Shown here piece after piece: positions 40,301 through 53,900 of a stretch of 64,000 nt of DNA. This DNA comes from Apus apus (lineage: Eukaryota; Chordata; Aves; Apodiformes; Apodidae), in NCBI RefSeq assembly GCF_020740795.1, contig NC_067286.1:38454503-38518502 (forward strand), given 5' to 3'. Positions within the stretch are counted from its first letter, which is position 1, and every line of letters starts with the position of its first letter. The position numbers and the translations under genes are program-made. The notes beneath the pieces were generated by a model. The model worked only from the letters and a program-made list of their open reading frames with translations, ran no database searches and was not told the DNA's origin.

Positions 40301-41493
40301 GGTTCATCTCCATCACTCTGTTTTGTGATTAGAGCCTCAGGCCTGTAACAACATCCTTCTGAACAGTTTTTTATCCTGATTTTCTTTAACTGCAACTCAT
40401 ATTTTAAATAGTTCTGTCATTAATGTTCAGCTACCAATCCTTTTGCGTTTTTAAAAAATGTATCAATTACTATAAAATTAATATTTTGTTTGGGTTATTT
40501 TTCAAGGGTTTATGAGAAATGCTTGTTTTCCACTGCAGTAAGTCTCTAGCAGTGGTGTGTATAGGTCTTAGTTTATCTCAGCCAATGATGGAAATCTGAC
40601 TTGAGTTTCTCATTTTTCCTTAGCAGGCTGAATTTCCTGTGTACTTATTTACGTTAGGTCCCTCAAGAAGTCCAGGATCTTAAAAAGAAATACCATGTCT
40701 TTTTGAAGTAGACCGTAGTGGAATAGTAGGTACAGTCGTGCCATTTTTAACACAACATTCCAAACAGAACTGGTGTAAAATAAAGCTGATGGAGGAACTT
40801 TGAAAATATGTAGTGCCTGATCCTACTGTGGTGACTCTGAAGTCACTGATTATTGGGTCAGATATGAACTGATATGATGGTAGAGCTGAGCGCATATGAT
40901 ACAATGATATCACACGTTGATCAGACTTAAATTTAATATTTCCAGATTATGAAGCAAATCCATCATTTCACATCAAATCATGCTAGTTTTCTGAGAAGGT
41001 CATCTAAAAGATTTTTCAAGACTTTGTTTCAGCATTGAGTAGTCCTATGTTCCTTTTAATAATTACTTTCATCTCATTGTATCCGTGTGTTTGAAAGTGT
41101 AGGTCAATAAGGATGATCGCATTCAGAATTTCATGATCTGTGTAGTGGAACAAATTGAAAGCAAAGCCTGTATCAATCACTGTGAAGGGAGGGTTAATTG
41201 TTACTGCTTCTCAAGCCTCTGGACAGATAAACCAGTAATGAAATACTTATTGCTCTGATATGTGAATGGCTAAGGATGAAACAATGGAAACAGAAGCAGT
41301 CTTGAAAGATAACAAAAAAAAGCAAAGAAAAAAGAATAATCTGGACTAAAGTAAGATACTGTGTATGCTGTGTATTAACATTTTTAAAGTTTTTTTTCAT
41401 GTAATACAGCCTTCTAGTAATGAGGTAAGACAGCAGAATGCATTTGGTTTCTAAAGTGAATATAAAATATGAATTTAAAAGCTTTTATAATGC

Positions 41494-41510
41494 AAAAAAA
41501 AAAAAAAAAA
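41494..41510. repeat. Poly(A) run of about 17
   Basis: A homopolymer with no recognisable retrotransposon body upstream. Confidence 0.7.
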
Positions 41511-43445
41511 GTCTAGACCTTAGGTAAAAGTAACATTTCTAGCATTAAGTGTTTTCTTTTAGTTTTTTTGTTTTTCATTTGTGGTACCATTAAGTGGTAG
41601 GATTTTTTATTTATTTAAAAGTGCAGCTGTATTTACTAAATTGAGAATGTTTTGTTTTCTCGTGAAGTCATTTAAAAGCATTTAGTCTACAACCAACCAG
41701 GACTCTAAAGGAGTATCTAAAGATAGAAGCAGCAAAATAAATATGAGTGCAAAAACAAATTATGGTATTACAGTAAACATTTAACTATTTCTAGAATGTG
41801 AACTTAACATTTTAAACATCTGTTAGTTACTTATATGTTGAAATATATGCAAAAATATTTAGCCAAATTGAAGTCTTAGGCCCATGACAATCATCTCAAC
41901 ACAGTGGGTAGTTCTGAAAATTAATGAGAATGATAATACTGTAAAGACTGTTCCAGAGTTTGCCCAAATTCATTATCTAAGAGTCTTGTTAAGAACATCT
42001 CAAAGAATTTTAACCAGGAAAATATTTTACTGGTTCAAAAGCATTTTTCTAAACCGTGATTTATAAAAGTATAATGGAATTATATATGCAAGAGCTATAG
42101 TTAGAAACACAAATAACACAGGAGCAGCACATTATGAAGGAACATTTTCTTGATAGCTAGGTTACTTGGCTTTGATTTTGCCCATAGGTGTCAAGCTTTC
42201 CTTATCAATTTATATTTTGGAATGGAAGAAGTGAAAAAGTGAAGGCAACTTAAAAAAAATGTTTTTGACTCTTTGTTAGTTGCTTGATGAGGCCTATAGC
42301 TGCTTAAAAGCTGAATAAAGTAATTAATAGTTTTAGAACTTGTGTAAATGTTTTTAGACAATCAAAAAGCTCTTTTAGGAGGAAGGGTGATGAGACACAT
42401 CTTTAGATTTCTCTTCAGAATGTTAAGAATTTCCTGTTGCCTGTTTCCTGATGGGATTGACACAGCTGTGTATCATATGGAATGAAAGAGGAACAAAGTG
42501 CCTGACTTTGTTTTGTGCAGGTCCTTTATTTAAAAAAAATATACATTTGTTTGGCCTTTTTTTTTTTTTTAACAGATCACTGATATGAACGCTATATACA
42601 AAATTATCCAAGTGGGAGCTAATTATAATTAATTTATCTGGTTTTGGTTGGATAGAAAATTTTAATAACCGAAGTATATTACTTATGAATGTGGATTTTT
42701 TCTTTTTTTTTTTTTTTTCTCCTGCATGCAGTGAGAAAGAAAGCAGAATGCTTGAAAGATTACTATGTCATTTCCATTTGTATTTTCAGAAGTCATTGAT
42801 ATATAGAAGCGTGTGTGAGTATGTGTATATGCATGTGTAATCACTGGAAAACAAATCAGTTTATAGAGTTTCTTACTCATTTTGGCTGTTGTGCAATCTG
42901 TAGTGCATCTACAAAACGGTTTTCATGAGAGATATGAATGCAAAATAGAGAGGAAGGCGAGGATTAAAAATAATTCTAAAACAGTAATTTTGATCTGCAT
43001 GGTCTCACTTCATGGACAGGTTCTTTGAAGAGAATTCAGGATGGGAAATTTATTAATGAAATTTTTCAGTAAAAAAGTGGTGAGAGCTTAGCAGAAGGTG
43101 GCTAATCTGGTTATCTTGGAATGGGTGAGGAAGAGGGGATGCAGATCCATGGTACCAGTAGGGCCACCATTCCACTTGCAGCCCAATTCCTGGTAGAGTC
43201 AGGAGCTTGTCTCATAAAGTTGTGTATACTCAGTCCCAGGTGGAATTTGTACTGCCTCAGTCAGTGTTAATTTCTGTTCAGGGGGCTGTATAAGGAAAAT
43301 TAATTTGCTGTACAAAAAGTTCTGAGCATTGCAGTCATAGGCATGAAGCAGCTTCTTAACATCATATTATACCCCTAAGCTGTCAAGCAGGAGCAAACAC
43401 AAATGCAGAGGGCAGGGCAGTGCTGGGCAGTAGTGCCAGGGATGT

Positions 43446-43455
43446 GTATAAAAGG
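43446..43455 (+). promoter_or_regulatory. Intronic TATA-box-like site
   Basis: GTATAAAAGGCAGAGCAG begins at about 43446 and fits a strong TATA box. A start site would be expected near 43475-43485. It sits just upstream of the motif-rich block at 43500-43640. It could drive an alternative NPAS3 transcript or a noncoding RNA, or be chance. No first exon with a convincing open frame follows. Confidence 0.35.
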
Positions 43456-43499
43456 CAGAGCAGAGGCGTATGTGGCTAAGTGGCATGAGACCCTTGGGT

Positions 43500-43645
43500 T
43501 GCTTCTGAGACTGGCTCTCCGTGCGAGGTCCGGACTTGTAAATCATTATGCAAATTGCGCTTTAAATCTTAAGTTTTGACCCTCGCAACCTGTCAATCAG
43601 CTGTGAGAACAGTTGATCGTGTCCCTGTTCTTTTTGCTCTGTGAC
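43500..43645. promoter_or_regulatory. Candidate conserved enhancer with POU and PBX/MEIS-like sites
   Basis: TTATGCAAATTGCG carries a perfect octamer ATGCAAAT at 43548-43555. CTGTCAATCAGCTGT at 43590-43604 joins a PBX/MEIS-like TGTCAATCA to an E-box CAGCTG. TTTAAATCTTAAG lies between them. CpGs are retained despite AT-rich surroundings. POU, TALE homeodomain and bHLH sites packed in about 60 bases are typical of neural developmental enhancers. Conservation was not tested. Confidence 0.42.
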
Positions 43646-45784
43646 TTCTTGGCAAATGTCTTCTTTCTGCTGTCTTTGATTAGTTTGATCACTTCTTGAG
43701 TACATTCTGTGGAGGATCTTTCTCATTCACTATCCAGCTTTGTGTGGGAGTTCTGCAACGTGTTGTCTGTCAACCACCCCCTTTTTTTCCTCTTTCTTCT
43801 CTTCATCTTTGCATAATCCCATGGGGAAACACAAGTATCATGTGGAAATTCGAGTATCATCTCGTTGCAAATGATTCATAGGCTCATGATGTTTCTATCT
43901 GAATGAAAATAGAGCCTTGCTTCTCTGTCATCTCCCCCATTATTGCCTAGCTTAGACTCCCGTAGTCAAAAGAGATCTGGAGTTCTTTCCAAGCTCTCCC
44001 TCTACTTTTCAGGGTAGCACTGCCATGCTGCCTGTTAGGACAGGTCTGTAATTTGGCAGTCTCACTGATACAGACCTCTCCCTAATAGCTTAGCAATTAA
44101 AAAGGCTAGTAGAGTAGTTGGCATTAGTAGAAAATAAATAGAATAACAGAAAACATGAACATTGATACAATTATGCCTATCCATAAATCCATGGTGTGTC
44201 CAGTGTATGTATTGTGTAAACTTTTGTTACCATAATTTCAAAAAGATACCATAATTTCAGAGAAGGACATCGAGGCTGATGAGAAATATGGAAGGCTGTG
44301 GTTGCATATCCTATATGCTGTCACTGTTTTTATGTTGTCAGTTGCAACTGGTTTTCGGGATTGTTGGGTATGTGATACAGGAAGCACTGGTCTGACCCAA
44401 TACACGTGTTTTTACATGGTTGTGTAGGATGTTTATGGAAACTGTAGCAAGTCTCTGGTGATTCTCTGTCTTAGAAAACTGCTGGAGAAAATGGCCTCAG
44501 CTAAGTAGTTTTAGCTAGTATTATTTTCAGCACATTTAATGAATAGATGTCAGATGTGTCACAGTTTGATTTCACTGCTTCATAATGTATTTTTGTCTCA
44601 TGTTGATATAACTATGAAAGACCTTATTGGGATTGTATGGACAAGACATCATACCATATGATGCCTTGAAAAAAAAGAAGAGTCCCTGCTTTGAAGAGTT
44701 CATAATTTTAATTGCTGTTTATTTTTCATTTTTTGGAAAGGGTTTTCTGTAACATAGTAGTTAATTTTACACTCTTATTTGAAGTTTGATTTTTTTCCAT
44801 CAAACAAAGTGTGTATTAAGCACACTGAATTCAGTAAAATTAAACACTTGGATATTATTTTGCTTAATGAAACCCCAATGGCATAAAATTAATTGTGCTG
44901 ATGACTTGAACATTGCAACGAACACATGTGCATGTCAATGTGTATTATACTTTTAAACTGGGAAACTGGGATGAAATCTATTTTATGCATGCTAACAGTA
45001 AAGAAAACCAACTAGTAATGGTATGAACATTAGTTTAAAGGGCATATAGTCGAAGTACATATAAATAACTTTTGTCGAAGGTATGTACTATCAGTCCCCA
45101 TATAATTTCTGTATTTATTTCATTTTTGGAGAAAGAATCAATTCAGAGTAACTGTTTTCATAAATATGTAAGCAGAGATAAGTTATTACATGTCTAAATT
45201 TAACTAATGATATACACAGGTATTTGAAGTCACTTTTAGCTGTTATATCAGTGCATACTTGGCACTATTAGAAAGGCTTCAGATTTATTGAGGTAGCAGC
45301 AGGTATACAGTTTGCTCTTCGTAAGTTCCTCTAGCTTGAAATACTCCCTCTCATGTTGATTTATTTAAGGAAAAGGAGTGGGAAAAGAAAATGGTAGTTG
45401 AATGCCGTTCATCAGAAGGTTGATATCCATACCTGATTGTGTAATAAAGATCTGACAAGAAGATGTCAGGAGGAGAGATTTGGAGAGTTCAAGGAGCAGA
45501 AATTCAAATTCAGATGGCAGAATTGCCTAGGACCTTGAGAGGGAAAGTGGTGCTGGTGTTCTAGAATGAAATTGTACCACTGTGTAGACTTCCAAATAAG
45601 GTAAATACAAGTCAGACACTTAAAGGAATGTTTTGAAAGGAGACTGAACGGAAGCATATTGGAAGAGGAAGAAACAGCCTGATTTCATTTCGGGTTTGAA
45701 TGTGTATGACAGTCTAAAACAAGGCCTGGGTTTACTGTGTGATATCATGAGAGGCTTAGGCTATGACTTGCTTCAAAACACAGA

Positions 45785-47142
45785 GAACTTGAAGTTGATG
45801 GGGTCCTCTGGAGATTATCTAGTCCAGCCATCCCTGTTGCAGCAGGGGTCAGCTGGAGCAGGTTGTCTAGGATGGTGTCCAGTTGGGTTTTGAATGTCTC
45901 CATGGATAGAGATTCCAAAGTGTCCCTGACCACCTTGTGGTGTTTGATCACCTTGTGACAAAAACAGTTTTCCTAATATTAAATTGGAGTTTCCTGCATT
46001 CCAGGTTGTGTCTTTGCCTCTTGTCCTACAGCTGTGCACCTCTGCAATGGGTATGGCTCCATCGTCTTTGTAACATTTCACTAAATAGCTGTAGACAGAA
46101 ATGAAAACTCTTTTTCACCTGCTGTTCTTACAGCTTAGCAAGCTCAGGTCTCTCAGCCTCTTCTGGTGCATTATGTAGTGCAGTCCTATATATATATATC
46201 TTGGTGGCTTTTTGCAGTGGGTTGCTCCAGTATGCCCCTGTATTTCCTGTACTGGAGAGCCACAAACTCCTTTTTTCCTGATCCCGCAAATGTTGGGAAG
46301 AATGGGGCACCTGCTGTGTAGTGTAGTTAATGTATCTCAATATGAGCTGGCCTTCTTTACTGCAAGGCTGCACACTTGGTCCACCACAGTCCTGAGATCT
46401 GAGGTTTCTTGTCGAGTAGAACAACTCTAAAATTGTAGAGCTTTCCAATAACACTAATTTTATGGATGTTGGTGGAATGTAGTCAATTTGAATATGAACT
46501 TTGCCACAAAAATGTTAAGGGCAGGTCAATAACTCTACCTTCCCTGTGTCACCAGTCACAAGGGCACCCACCTTGTTCATCAGCAGGCCTACATTTCCCC
46601 TATTCTTTCTTTTTTTATTGATGTACTGGAAGAGACTGTTCTTGTTGTCCTTGATGCTCCTCAGCAGCTTTAGTTCCAGGTTGTCCTTAGCTTTCCTCGC
46701 TGCATCCCTGCATTCTCTTACAACATTCCTGTATTCCTTCCAAGTGGCCAGACCTGTTTTCCACATTCTGTAAATTTCCTTCTTTCCTTTACTTTATTCC
46801 AGAATACCCCTACTCATCCATGCACGTCTCCTACCTCCTCTACTTGGTTTCTTTCTCATTGGGATGCATCGGTTTTGAGCTTGGAGCGAGTGGTGTTTAA
46901 AAGTTGCCGAGCTTTAATCAACATCCATACCTTCCACAGCCTTGACCAATGGTATTCCAGCGAGCAGATCTTTGAAGAGCTTAAATGTTGCATTCCTGAA
47001 GTCCAGGGTTGTAGTCTTGCTCATTTCTCTCCTACTTCCACCCAAAATAGTAAATTCCACCATTTCATGATCACTACAGCCAAGTTTACCCTGAACCTTC
47101 ACATCCCCAACAAGACCCTCTTTGTTTGTTAGTACCAATCTC
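45785..47142 (-). mobile_element. CR1 LINE copy with internal deletion, minus strand
   Basis: Read on the minus strand, the order is: end of the endonuclease domain (47138-46914, with GDVKVQGKLGCSDHEMVEF, the conserved SDH motif region); the linker toward reverse transcriptase (46766-46515, with LLRSIKDNKNSLFQYINKKR); then a decayed segment resembling the end of ORF2 (about 46454-46128); then CR1 3' UTR-type sequence (46081-45790). The central polymerase is missing, so the copy has an internal deletion or is two fragments of different insertions side by side. Frames are broken and the ATTCTAT tail is not visible. It is more diverged than the copy at 18.5 kb. Confidence 0.85.
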
Positions 47143-47607
47143 TGTGATCAAGTTTGTTATGTGAATATACTGAATATTGCGATTCAGGAATTGTGTATTG
47201 AGTTTAAGGGATAACAATTCACCAGCAAGGTAACAGTGGGAGTCAACATCTAGAACAGAATGATTGAATTAGATTCTTTCAAAATACTGGGCATACTAAC
47301 AGATACTAAGGTTATGCCTGTAGCGTAGTCCCTAGGAAAAGAGCCTCAGTTATTCTGTAGAGGGAAAATCCCAGGAAGTTACTAATCAGGAGTCTTGTTT
47401 TATATCCAAAATGACGCAAAACTATTCTGGGAAATGTGGTATTCTGTTTGTTCTTCTTATGCTTATCATTGTGGGTAGAATTAATCAGAAATGGAAGTGT
47501 GCTACAGATACTCATTAGCATAAATGGTTCAGCATGTTTTCTTTCTTTTTTTTTTTTTTTTAATTGCTTTAAAGCTGTGCCTTGAGCATCAATAGGTGTC
47601 CTGCTAC

Positions 47608-48622
47608 TATAGAATTATAGAATAGTTTTGGTTGGAAAAAACCTCTAAGGTCATCAAGTATAACCGTTAACTTAGCACTGCTAAGTCCACCATTAAAGCA
47701 TGTCCCTAAGCACCACATATACAGGTCTTTTAAATACCTCCAGGAATGGTGACTCCACCGCTTCCATGGGCAGCCTGTTCCAATGCCTTACAACCGTTTC
47801 AGTGAAGAAATTTGAAATGTCCTATCTAAACCTCCCTTGGCACAACTTGAAGCTGTTTCCCCTTGTTCTGTCACTTGTTACTTGGAAGAAGACACGCACC
47901 TCACTACAGTCTCATTCAGGTCTTCCTTGAGCCTCCTTTTTTTCCAGGCTAAGCAACCCCAGTTCCCTTAGCTGCTCCTCGTAAGGCTTGTGCTCGTGAC
48001 ACTTCACCAGCTTTGCTGCCCTTCTTTGGATATATTCCAGCACCTTAATGTCCTTCTTGTGGTGAGGAATACAACACCGGACACAATATTTGAGGTGCAG
48101 CCTCACCAGTGCTGAATACAGAGGGACAATCACTTTCCTACTCCTGCTGGCCATACTATTTCTGATACACGCCAGGATGTTGTTGGCCTTCTTGGCCGTC
48201 TGGACACAGTGCTGGCTCATACTCAGACAGCTGTTGACCAGTACTCTCAGGTACTTCTCCACTGGGCAGCTTTGCAGCCACTCTTCTCCAAGCCTGTAGT
48301 GTTGCATTAGTTTGTAGTGACACAAGTGCAGGATCTGGGACTTGGCCTTGTTGAACCTCATGTAGTGGGCCTCAGCCCATTGATCCAGCCTGTTCCTATC
48401 CCACTGTAGAGCCTTCCTACCATCAAGTAGATCAACACACTCCTGCTCAACTTGGTGTAATCTGCAAACTTACTGAGGGTGCACTTGATCACCTTGTCAA
48501 GATAATGGATAAAGGTATCAAAGGAGAACTGGCCCCAATACTGAGCCCTAGGGAACACCACTTGTGACCAGCTGCCAACTGGATTTAACTCCATTTACTG
48601 CAACTCTTTGCGCCCGGTGAAG
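47608..48622 (-). mobile_element. CR1 LINE fragment, 5' truncated, minus strand
   Basis: Begins on its 3' side with the reverse complement of ATTCTATAATTCTATA at 47608 and runs through 3' UTR into the C-terminal part of ORF2. Peptides on the minus strand include MRFNKAKSQILHLCHYKL and IQRRAAKLVKCHEHKPYEEQ, clearly the same region as the plus-strand copy at 18.5 kb (MKFNKAKCKVLHLGQRNL). It stops near 48.6 kb at a region corresponding to the polymerase, the usual 5' truncation. Several frameshifts and substitutions show it is dead. Confidence 0.94.
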
Positions 48623-49396
48623 AGTATGTTGCAGGTGATAGGTAATTTAGCATACCTGAAAATTTCTCAAAGGTCCACTGACAATGGATCTTGATAAAGG
48701 AGATGCCAGAATGGACAATTAACAGCAGGAAGAACAATTTTACTTCCATAAGAAGTTGGTACATGATAAGATTGCAAATAACTTTTAAAATCTTAAGAAA
48801 GTTGGGTTAGCTATGTCTGATGTGTCTCTAAGAGATAACGTGATGCTTGAAGAATGGAAAAAATAGGATTAAATATTAACATTTCCCTTCATGGTGTAGC
48901 TGTGTTTTACATTACATTGGCAGTATAGAAATGCACAAAATAATGTGGAGTGAATTAATAATTTTAACAACTGCTTCCAGACATTAAAAAAGTGCTCCCA
49001 TGAACATCCAGAACTTCAAAGCCTGATTTTTCAACCAGTATTGCAGCTCATGTTGATGCCTATTATTGACCTGGAAACAGTGTTATTACAGGAAAAGAAA
49101 TTCTCATTCTGTGGGAGCAGCAAGGTGCTGAAGAAATGCTTACTGCTCAAATGGACAGCATAGAGTCTCGGACATTATTTACAAGGGGATCATTTTTTTC
49201 TTGGAGTGGATCATAAAGGATTACATTGGCTGCAGAACATGAAAGACCACTACTCATGTAATTATGTGGTAGTTTACTCTGCAGTCATATGATTTCACTT
49301 TTCAGCATAAAATGTGTTATAACACTTGGATGTCTGGTGCTTTTTTCTGTTCTTACAGTGGAAGCACTGTGCTTGGGTGTGGGAGGGCAGAGGACT

Positions 49397-49597
49397 GGGA
49401 AGGAAAGGAAGGAAAGGAAGGAAAGGAAGGAAGGAAGGAAGGAAGGAAGGAAGGAAGGAAGGAAGGAAGGAAGGAAGGAAGGAAGGAAGGAAGGAAGGAA
49501 GGAAGGAAGGAAGGAAGGAAGGAAGGAAGGAAGGAAGGAAGGAAGGAAGGAAGGAAGGAAGGAAGGAAGGAAGGAAGGAAGGAAGGAAGGAAGGAAA
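49397..49597. repeat. (GGAA)n microsatellite
   Basis: A run of 201 purines on the plus strand: first GGAAA/GGAA mixtures to about 49424, then more than forty near-perfect GGAA units. GGAA is the ETS-factor core, so such arrays can bind ETS proteins in clusters. The frames encoding KEGR-type repeats are artefacts of the microsatellite. Confidence 0.96.
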
Positions 49598-50725
49598 TTC
49601 TTTGGGCAAACTGACCTTGGTGATTAAGGAAATGTCTTCATGAAGAAGAGACTGTTTACTAAAGTGGGACTAGACTTCTTCATTTGTGGAGCAGAGGATC
49701 CCAGATGGAATCCTCAAGATGAAGACATACCTTCTAAGTAAAAGTATTTTGGAGTATTACAGATTTGTCCAGAGCTGCACAGCTTTTTCTAGAAGGACCA
49801 GATCAGAGTTACTGAAAATTTCTTCCTTTAATCTGATGGCTGGATTGAGGGTAGAAAGGAAAGGTCTTTTGATCTGCAGAAGGGAGGAAAGAAAAATTAG
49901 TAAGTGGAGGTAGCATTTTGTCTGAGAGCTTTTTAGCGTCTGGATGGAATTATTCAGGGCTGTATATGGTGTAAACATTTTACTTCTCCTCTTGAATCCA
50001 TGAGCAAATATATCCAGTGTGTCATGACAAAGGCATATCTGGCCATGCAATGAGACTGCACATGAGCTTCAGGTCAGAGCTCAGAGGCTGTGTGCCTTTC
50101 TCTTTATGTGACAAGGTGGGGCACATCAAGTGTAGGGCTCTATTTCTTGCTCTCCCTGGTCTTAAGGAATCCCAGACGTGGACAAGGACAAGGTTGTAGG
50201 CCAGTTGAATGATTTGGTGAACTTGATTGCTGCCCAAATAGTGAAATAGTGTATACTCTAAACTCTTGTATTAATGAAGGTGAAGGTAGGAGGCAAGATT
50301 GGACTTACTACATTTTATCACAAAAGTATTTATTTGTACAAAAATGGAGGAAAACAGGATTTGTAAAGTACTGCTTGTTTCTCTATCAAAGCCGTTGGAT
50401 GGAAGGTGGGGGTGGCTGACCAGGAGTTACTCTGGGAAGTAGGAGCAGGACAGAGCACAAACAGGAGGCCAGGCCTTGAGCACTCATTGATGTCCAGCAC
50501 TTGGTGGTTTATAGATGATACTTTCACTTTGGAAGATAAAATGCACTATAATCAAAAGCTGTAATAAGCACTTTTAAAAAGAAAGTAAAAGTGGTGTGCT
50601 TTCATGCCTTTCATGACTTTTATGTTGGAGGGAGGAACCTGAGCTCTCTTACAGGTGGGCATTCCAAGCCCAGCTCCCTGTTTGTAAGTACAACTGTATT
50701 GTGCAGGGCAGCACACAATATGGTA

Positions 50726-50748
50726 CTAATTTAATTTAATTTAATTTC
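50726..50748. repeat. (TTAAT)n short tandem repeat
   Basis: About four copies of a 5-base TTAAT unit in intron DNA. Confidence 0.65.
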
Positions 50749-50967
50749 TAAAAGTATTTCACAACAGAGTGAACTAGAAGGATAATGCAGTTTCACCTAT
50801 GTAGACTCATCTGAACAGATATTTTTAATTGATTTCCTTAGTCACAAGACTAGTGATGGTCAAGGCAATGGCAGTATTCCCATTGACCTCAACAGAAGGA
50901 TTTTATCCTTCCACTGATAAACCTGGAAACAATGGACAGAGAAGGTAGGCTTGATTTACTACTTCTC

Positions 50968-50987
50968 CTACTACTACTACTACTACT
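50968..50987. repeat. (CTA)n trinucleotide repeat
   Basis: Six to seven CTA units followed by imperfect CCACC and CATCGTCATCATT units to about 51012. Confidence 0.75.
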
Positions 50988-53900
50988 GCCACCAGTAATC
51001 ATCGTCATCATTGTTGGACAAGGTAGGAGTTCTTTATCTTTGCACTTATTATTGGAAACTATGAGGTGATAGCTGCAGGCAATGGCATAGAGTTCATTAA
51101 ACTGAGGCCTTCTTTAAAAAAAGAATAGGTATTTTAAAAGATCTTGGTATAGATTTAGAGTACACTGAAACTGTTTTATAGTATTTAAAATATGTGGAAG
51201 CTATCAAGCTGCTGGAAACTTTCTGCAAGAAACAATAGATTCAACATTAAAATGGCACCGCACAAACCACTTAATGAAGTGATAATAAGATTTTTTAAAG
51301 TATGCCTTGTAATAATACCTGAGATGCATCTCTCTTAATGTCATTGTTTTAAGATCAAATATTGTCAGATGCGTTTTTAACAGTGTTTGAAATTATGTCA
51401 AACTTGAAATTTATTGCCCGTGGAGAGCTCTTTATTTTTTTCCCAGCAAACTCTTTGTTAGAATAAAGTAATGGATTCTGAGAGATGAAATTTGAATATT
51501 TTATCAAGAGAAAATTTCATTTTTTCATAGGGCTAGCAGCTTTATAACCACAGAATTTTGAATGCTTAGAAATTATTTTTACCTCTATGGTATGACTCAG
51601 TAAAAAAAAGTAATTGTCACTGTACATTTCACCACATCAGAATTTTTAAGATAGTGTCCTCAGCTGCTTTGCTGACATACATAAGGTGTTAATTGATTTT
51701 ATTTGTTGAAGCCCTTATTGAACTATGGATCATTATTTGTCCATAGAGGTAAAAAAACAATTGAGAAAGTTTAGTTCTGAGGAAACAAGGAGTTAAATTT
51801 TGGTAAAGTAATAATATTTGTGTAGAACTGAGCTGGAGTAAGTAATGATAACAGGTAAAATTACCACAAGGATAATCTAGAAAAAATAGTTCACTGCTAC
51901 CTCTTTACAGAGTGAAAGTGATGGAATTCACAAAGTGGACCAAAGTCCTACATTTAGGAAAACACAGCTATAACATATGTAAACAAATCCTGCCTGTTGC
52001 TTTGTGTTTAGGATAAAGTTTTTACTTTTTCAAAAAACATGCAACTCAGATATGTGTTTCCACATAATTGTGTTTTCTGGTTAAGACTAAATAAGGTGAG
52101 ATAGAGAAATAAATGTATCTACTATACATACTGAAGATACATATATAAATAAAGGTGGAACTTGTGTAAGAGATGCAGCTATTAATAATGGTAAAGAAAA
52201 GTACTGGTAAATTCATCACAAATAATTCACTTCCCAGGAGGAACAAAGCTTCTCTTAGAGGATGCTACCCCATGAGTGAGGAAGATGTATGTGGCAGAAT
52301 GTGCTGTAATAAGGTTGTCAGTATTTACCTTTATTTTCTTATCAGAAGGGTGTTCATTACTCCTGTAGTAATGAATTTACTACTGTACGATGTAAAATTA
52401 TTTGGTAGATGTGTTTGATTTAGGTAAATTAATACAAATCAGACCAAAGTGGGTTTTTTTGAGAACTTAGCAGAAATACACAAAAACTTGTTGAAGGTTT
52501 CAGTGGGAAATACTAGTTTAAAAGTTAAAAGAAATTTCAGGATATTTGTTGATGGGCAGTGTTTTGCTTGTGCAGAAATAAATAGATTGCTGCAGTTAAG
52601 TCAGTTAGTTTATCTGAACTGATTAAAAGGATGGAAATAATTAAATTGATTAAACAACAACAACTAAAAATGTTAATATTACAACAGTTATCCTGGAAAT
52701 CGAAATTAACTCCTGCAGTATTTTCATTTCTTATCTGTGATAGTGCCTAAAAAAATCTAATGGCAGTTCTAATGTAAATGACGTCAAATACTCATGATGT
52801 CAGAGAAGGAGTTTATATATATTCACAAAAATAATTGGATTAGTGTTAGGGAAGGCCAGCTTGTCAGACACACTGAAAAGTCTTACGAACTAAGAGGTTT
52901 GAGGGAAAATCTGTGTGACTTAACTAATCTTTTGCATAGATCAAAATCCAAGCCTATCCAGAATGATTTGATTTGATCTGCTGATATTAAAATGTTGAAG
53001 AGAGGAGCAGTTTCCAGTATATTTCCATTTAAAGTGGATTCGATGGTAACAACAATGTGAAAATGATTGAAATTTGCATTTTCCAGGCTTTGGGATCGTA
53101 CTAGGAATATCAGTGTGGATTACTTCTTAGCTCTCTTTTCTCTGGTAGAAAGTACTCAGGGAAAAAAAGGCGTAAACGGTGAGTCGTTTTTGCCATTAGT
53201 TATATCCAAACGATTCCACTGGTGTTAATGAAGTTGCAAAGTGTAATTGAAAACAGAAATCAGCCCTCTGATATTGAACTTTAGTATATATTCTGGAAAT
53301 GTTTTCTAGGAAAAATAAATTAGCTCTACGAATAATTCAAGAAAAAAGATGGATTTGCTTAGCTTTAGGTTACAGTCTTGATGAGGTGAACACTTATTGC
53401 CTCAAAGTTTTGTGATTATTTGATTAATACACTGGTGTTGATTTTCAGTTTATCACTGAGATGCCCCCAAGAAGAAGTGAAATTGAAAAAAAAATTGATT
53501 AATTGCTGCTTGTAATTAAGCACATAGAAATTAAAAAAGAATAGTATTGATATTTTATTTTATTTTAATGCTGGATTCCCAAGAGACAAGATTAATTGAA
53601 AGGAGAAAGAGAGGCAAGCCCTTAAGGCTAGATAATGTATTGCTTTCAATTTCACTTGCTAGTATCAACAGAGTGAATGTTAAAGTTGCCTAAGAAATGG
53701 AAGCTTGTTTTGCAGATGTGTTGAAGTTAAAATCTTTAGTAAGTCCTAGTAAACGATATTAATATTGCTAAGTTAAGAGAGATGTTACTGTGAAGCAAAC
53801 AAACAGCATTCTCTATTGAACAATTATTTGCAGTGGCAGGGTAATATTTTCAAAGCAGCCAAAGTGTTTCAGGACCTTAAGTTTCATTTTCAGATATTAT

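Noticed and set aside
49289..49643. Frames of about 100 codons of KEGR or FLPS repeats
   Set aside because: Direct translation of the GGAA microsatellite.
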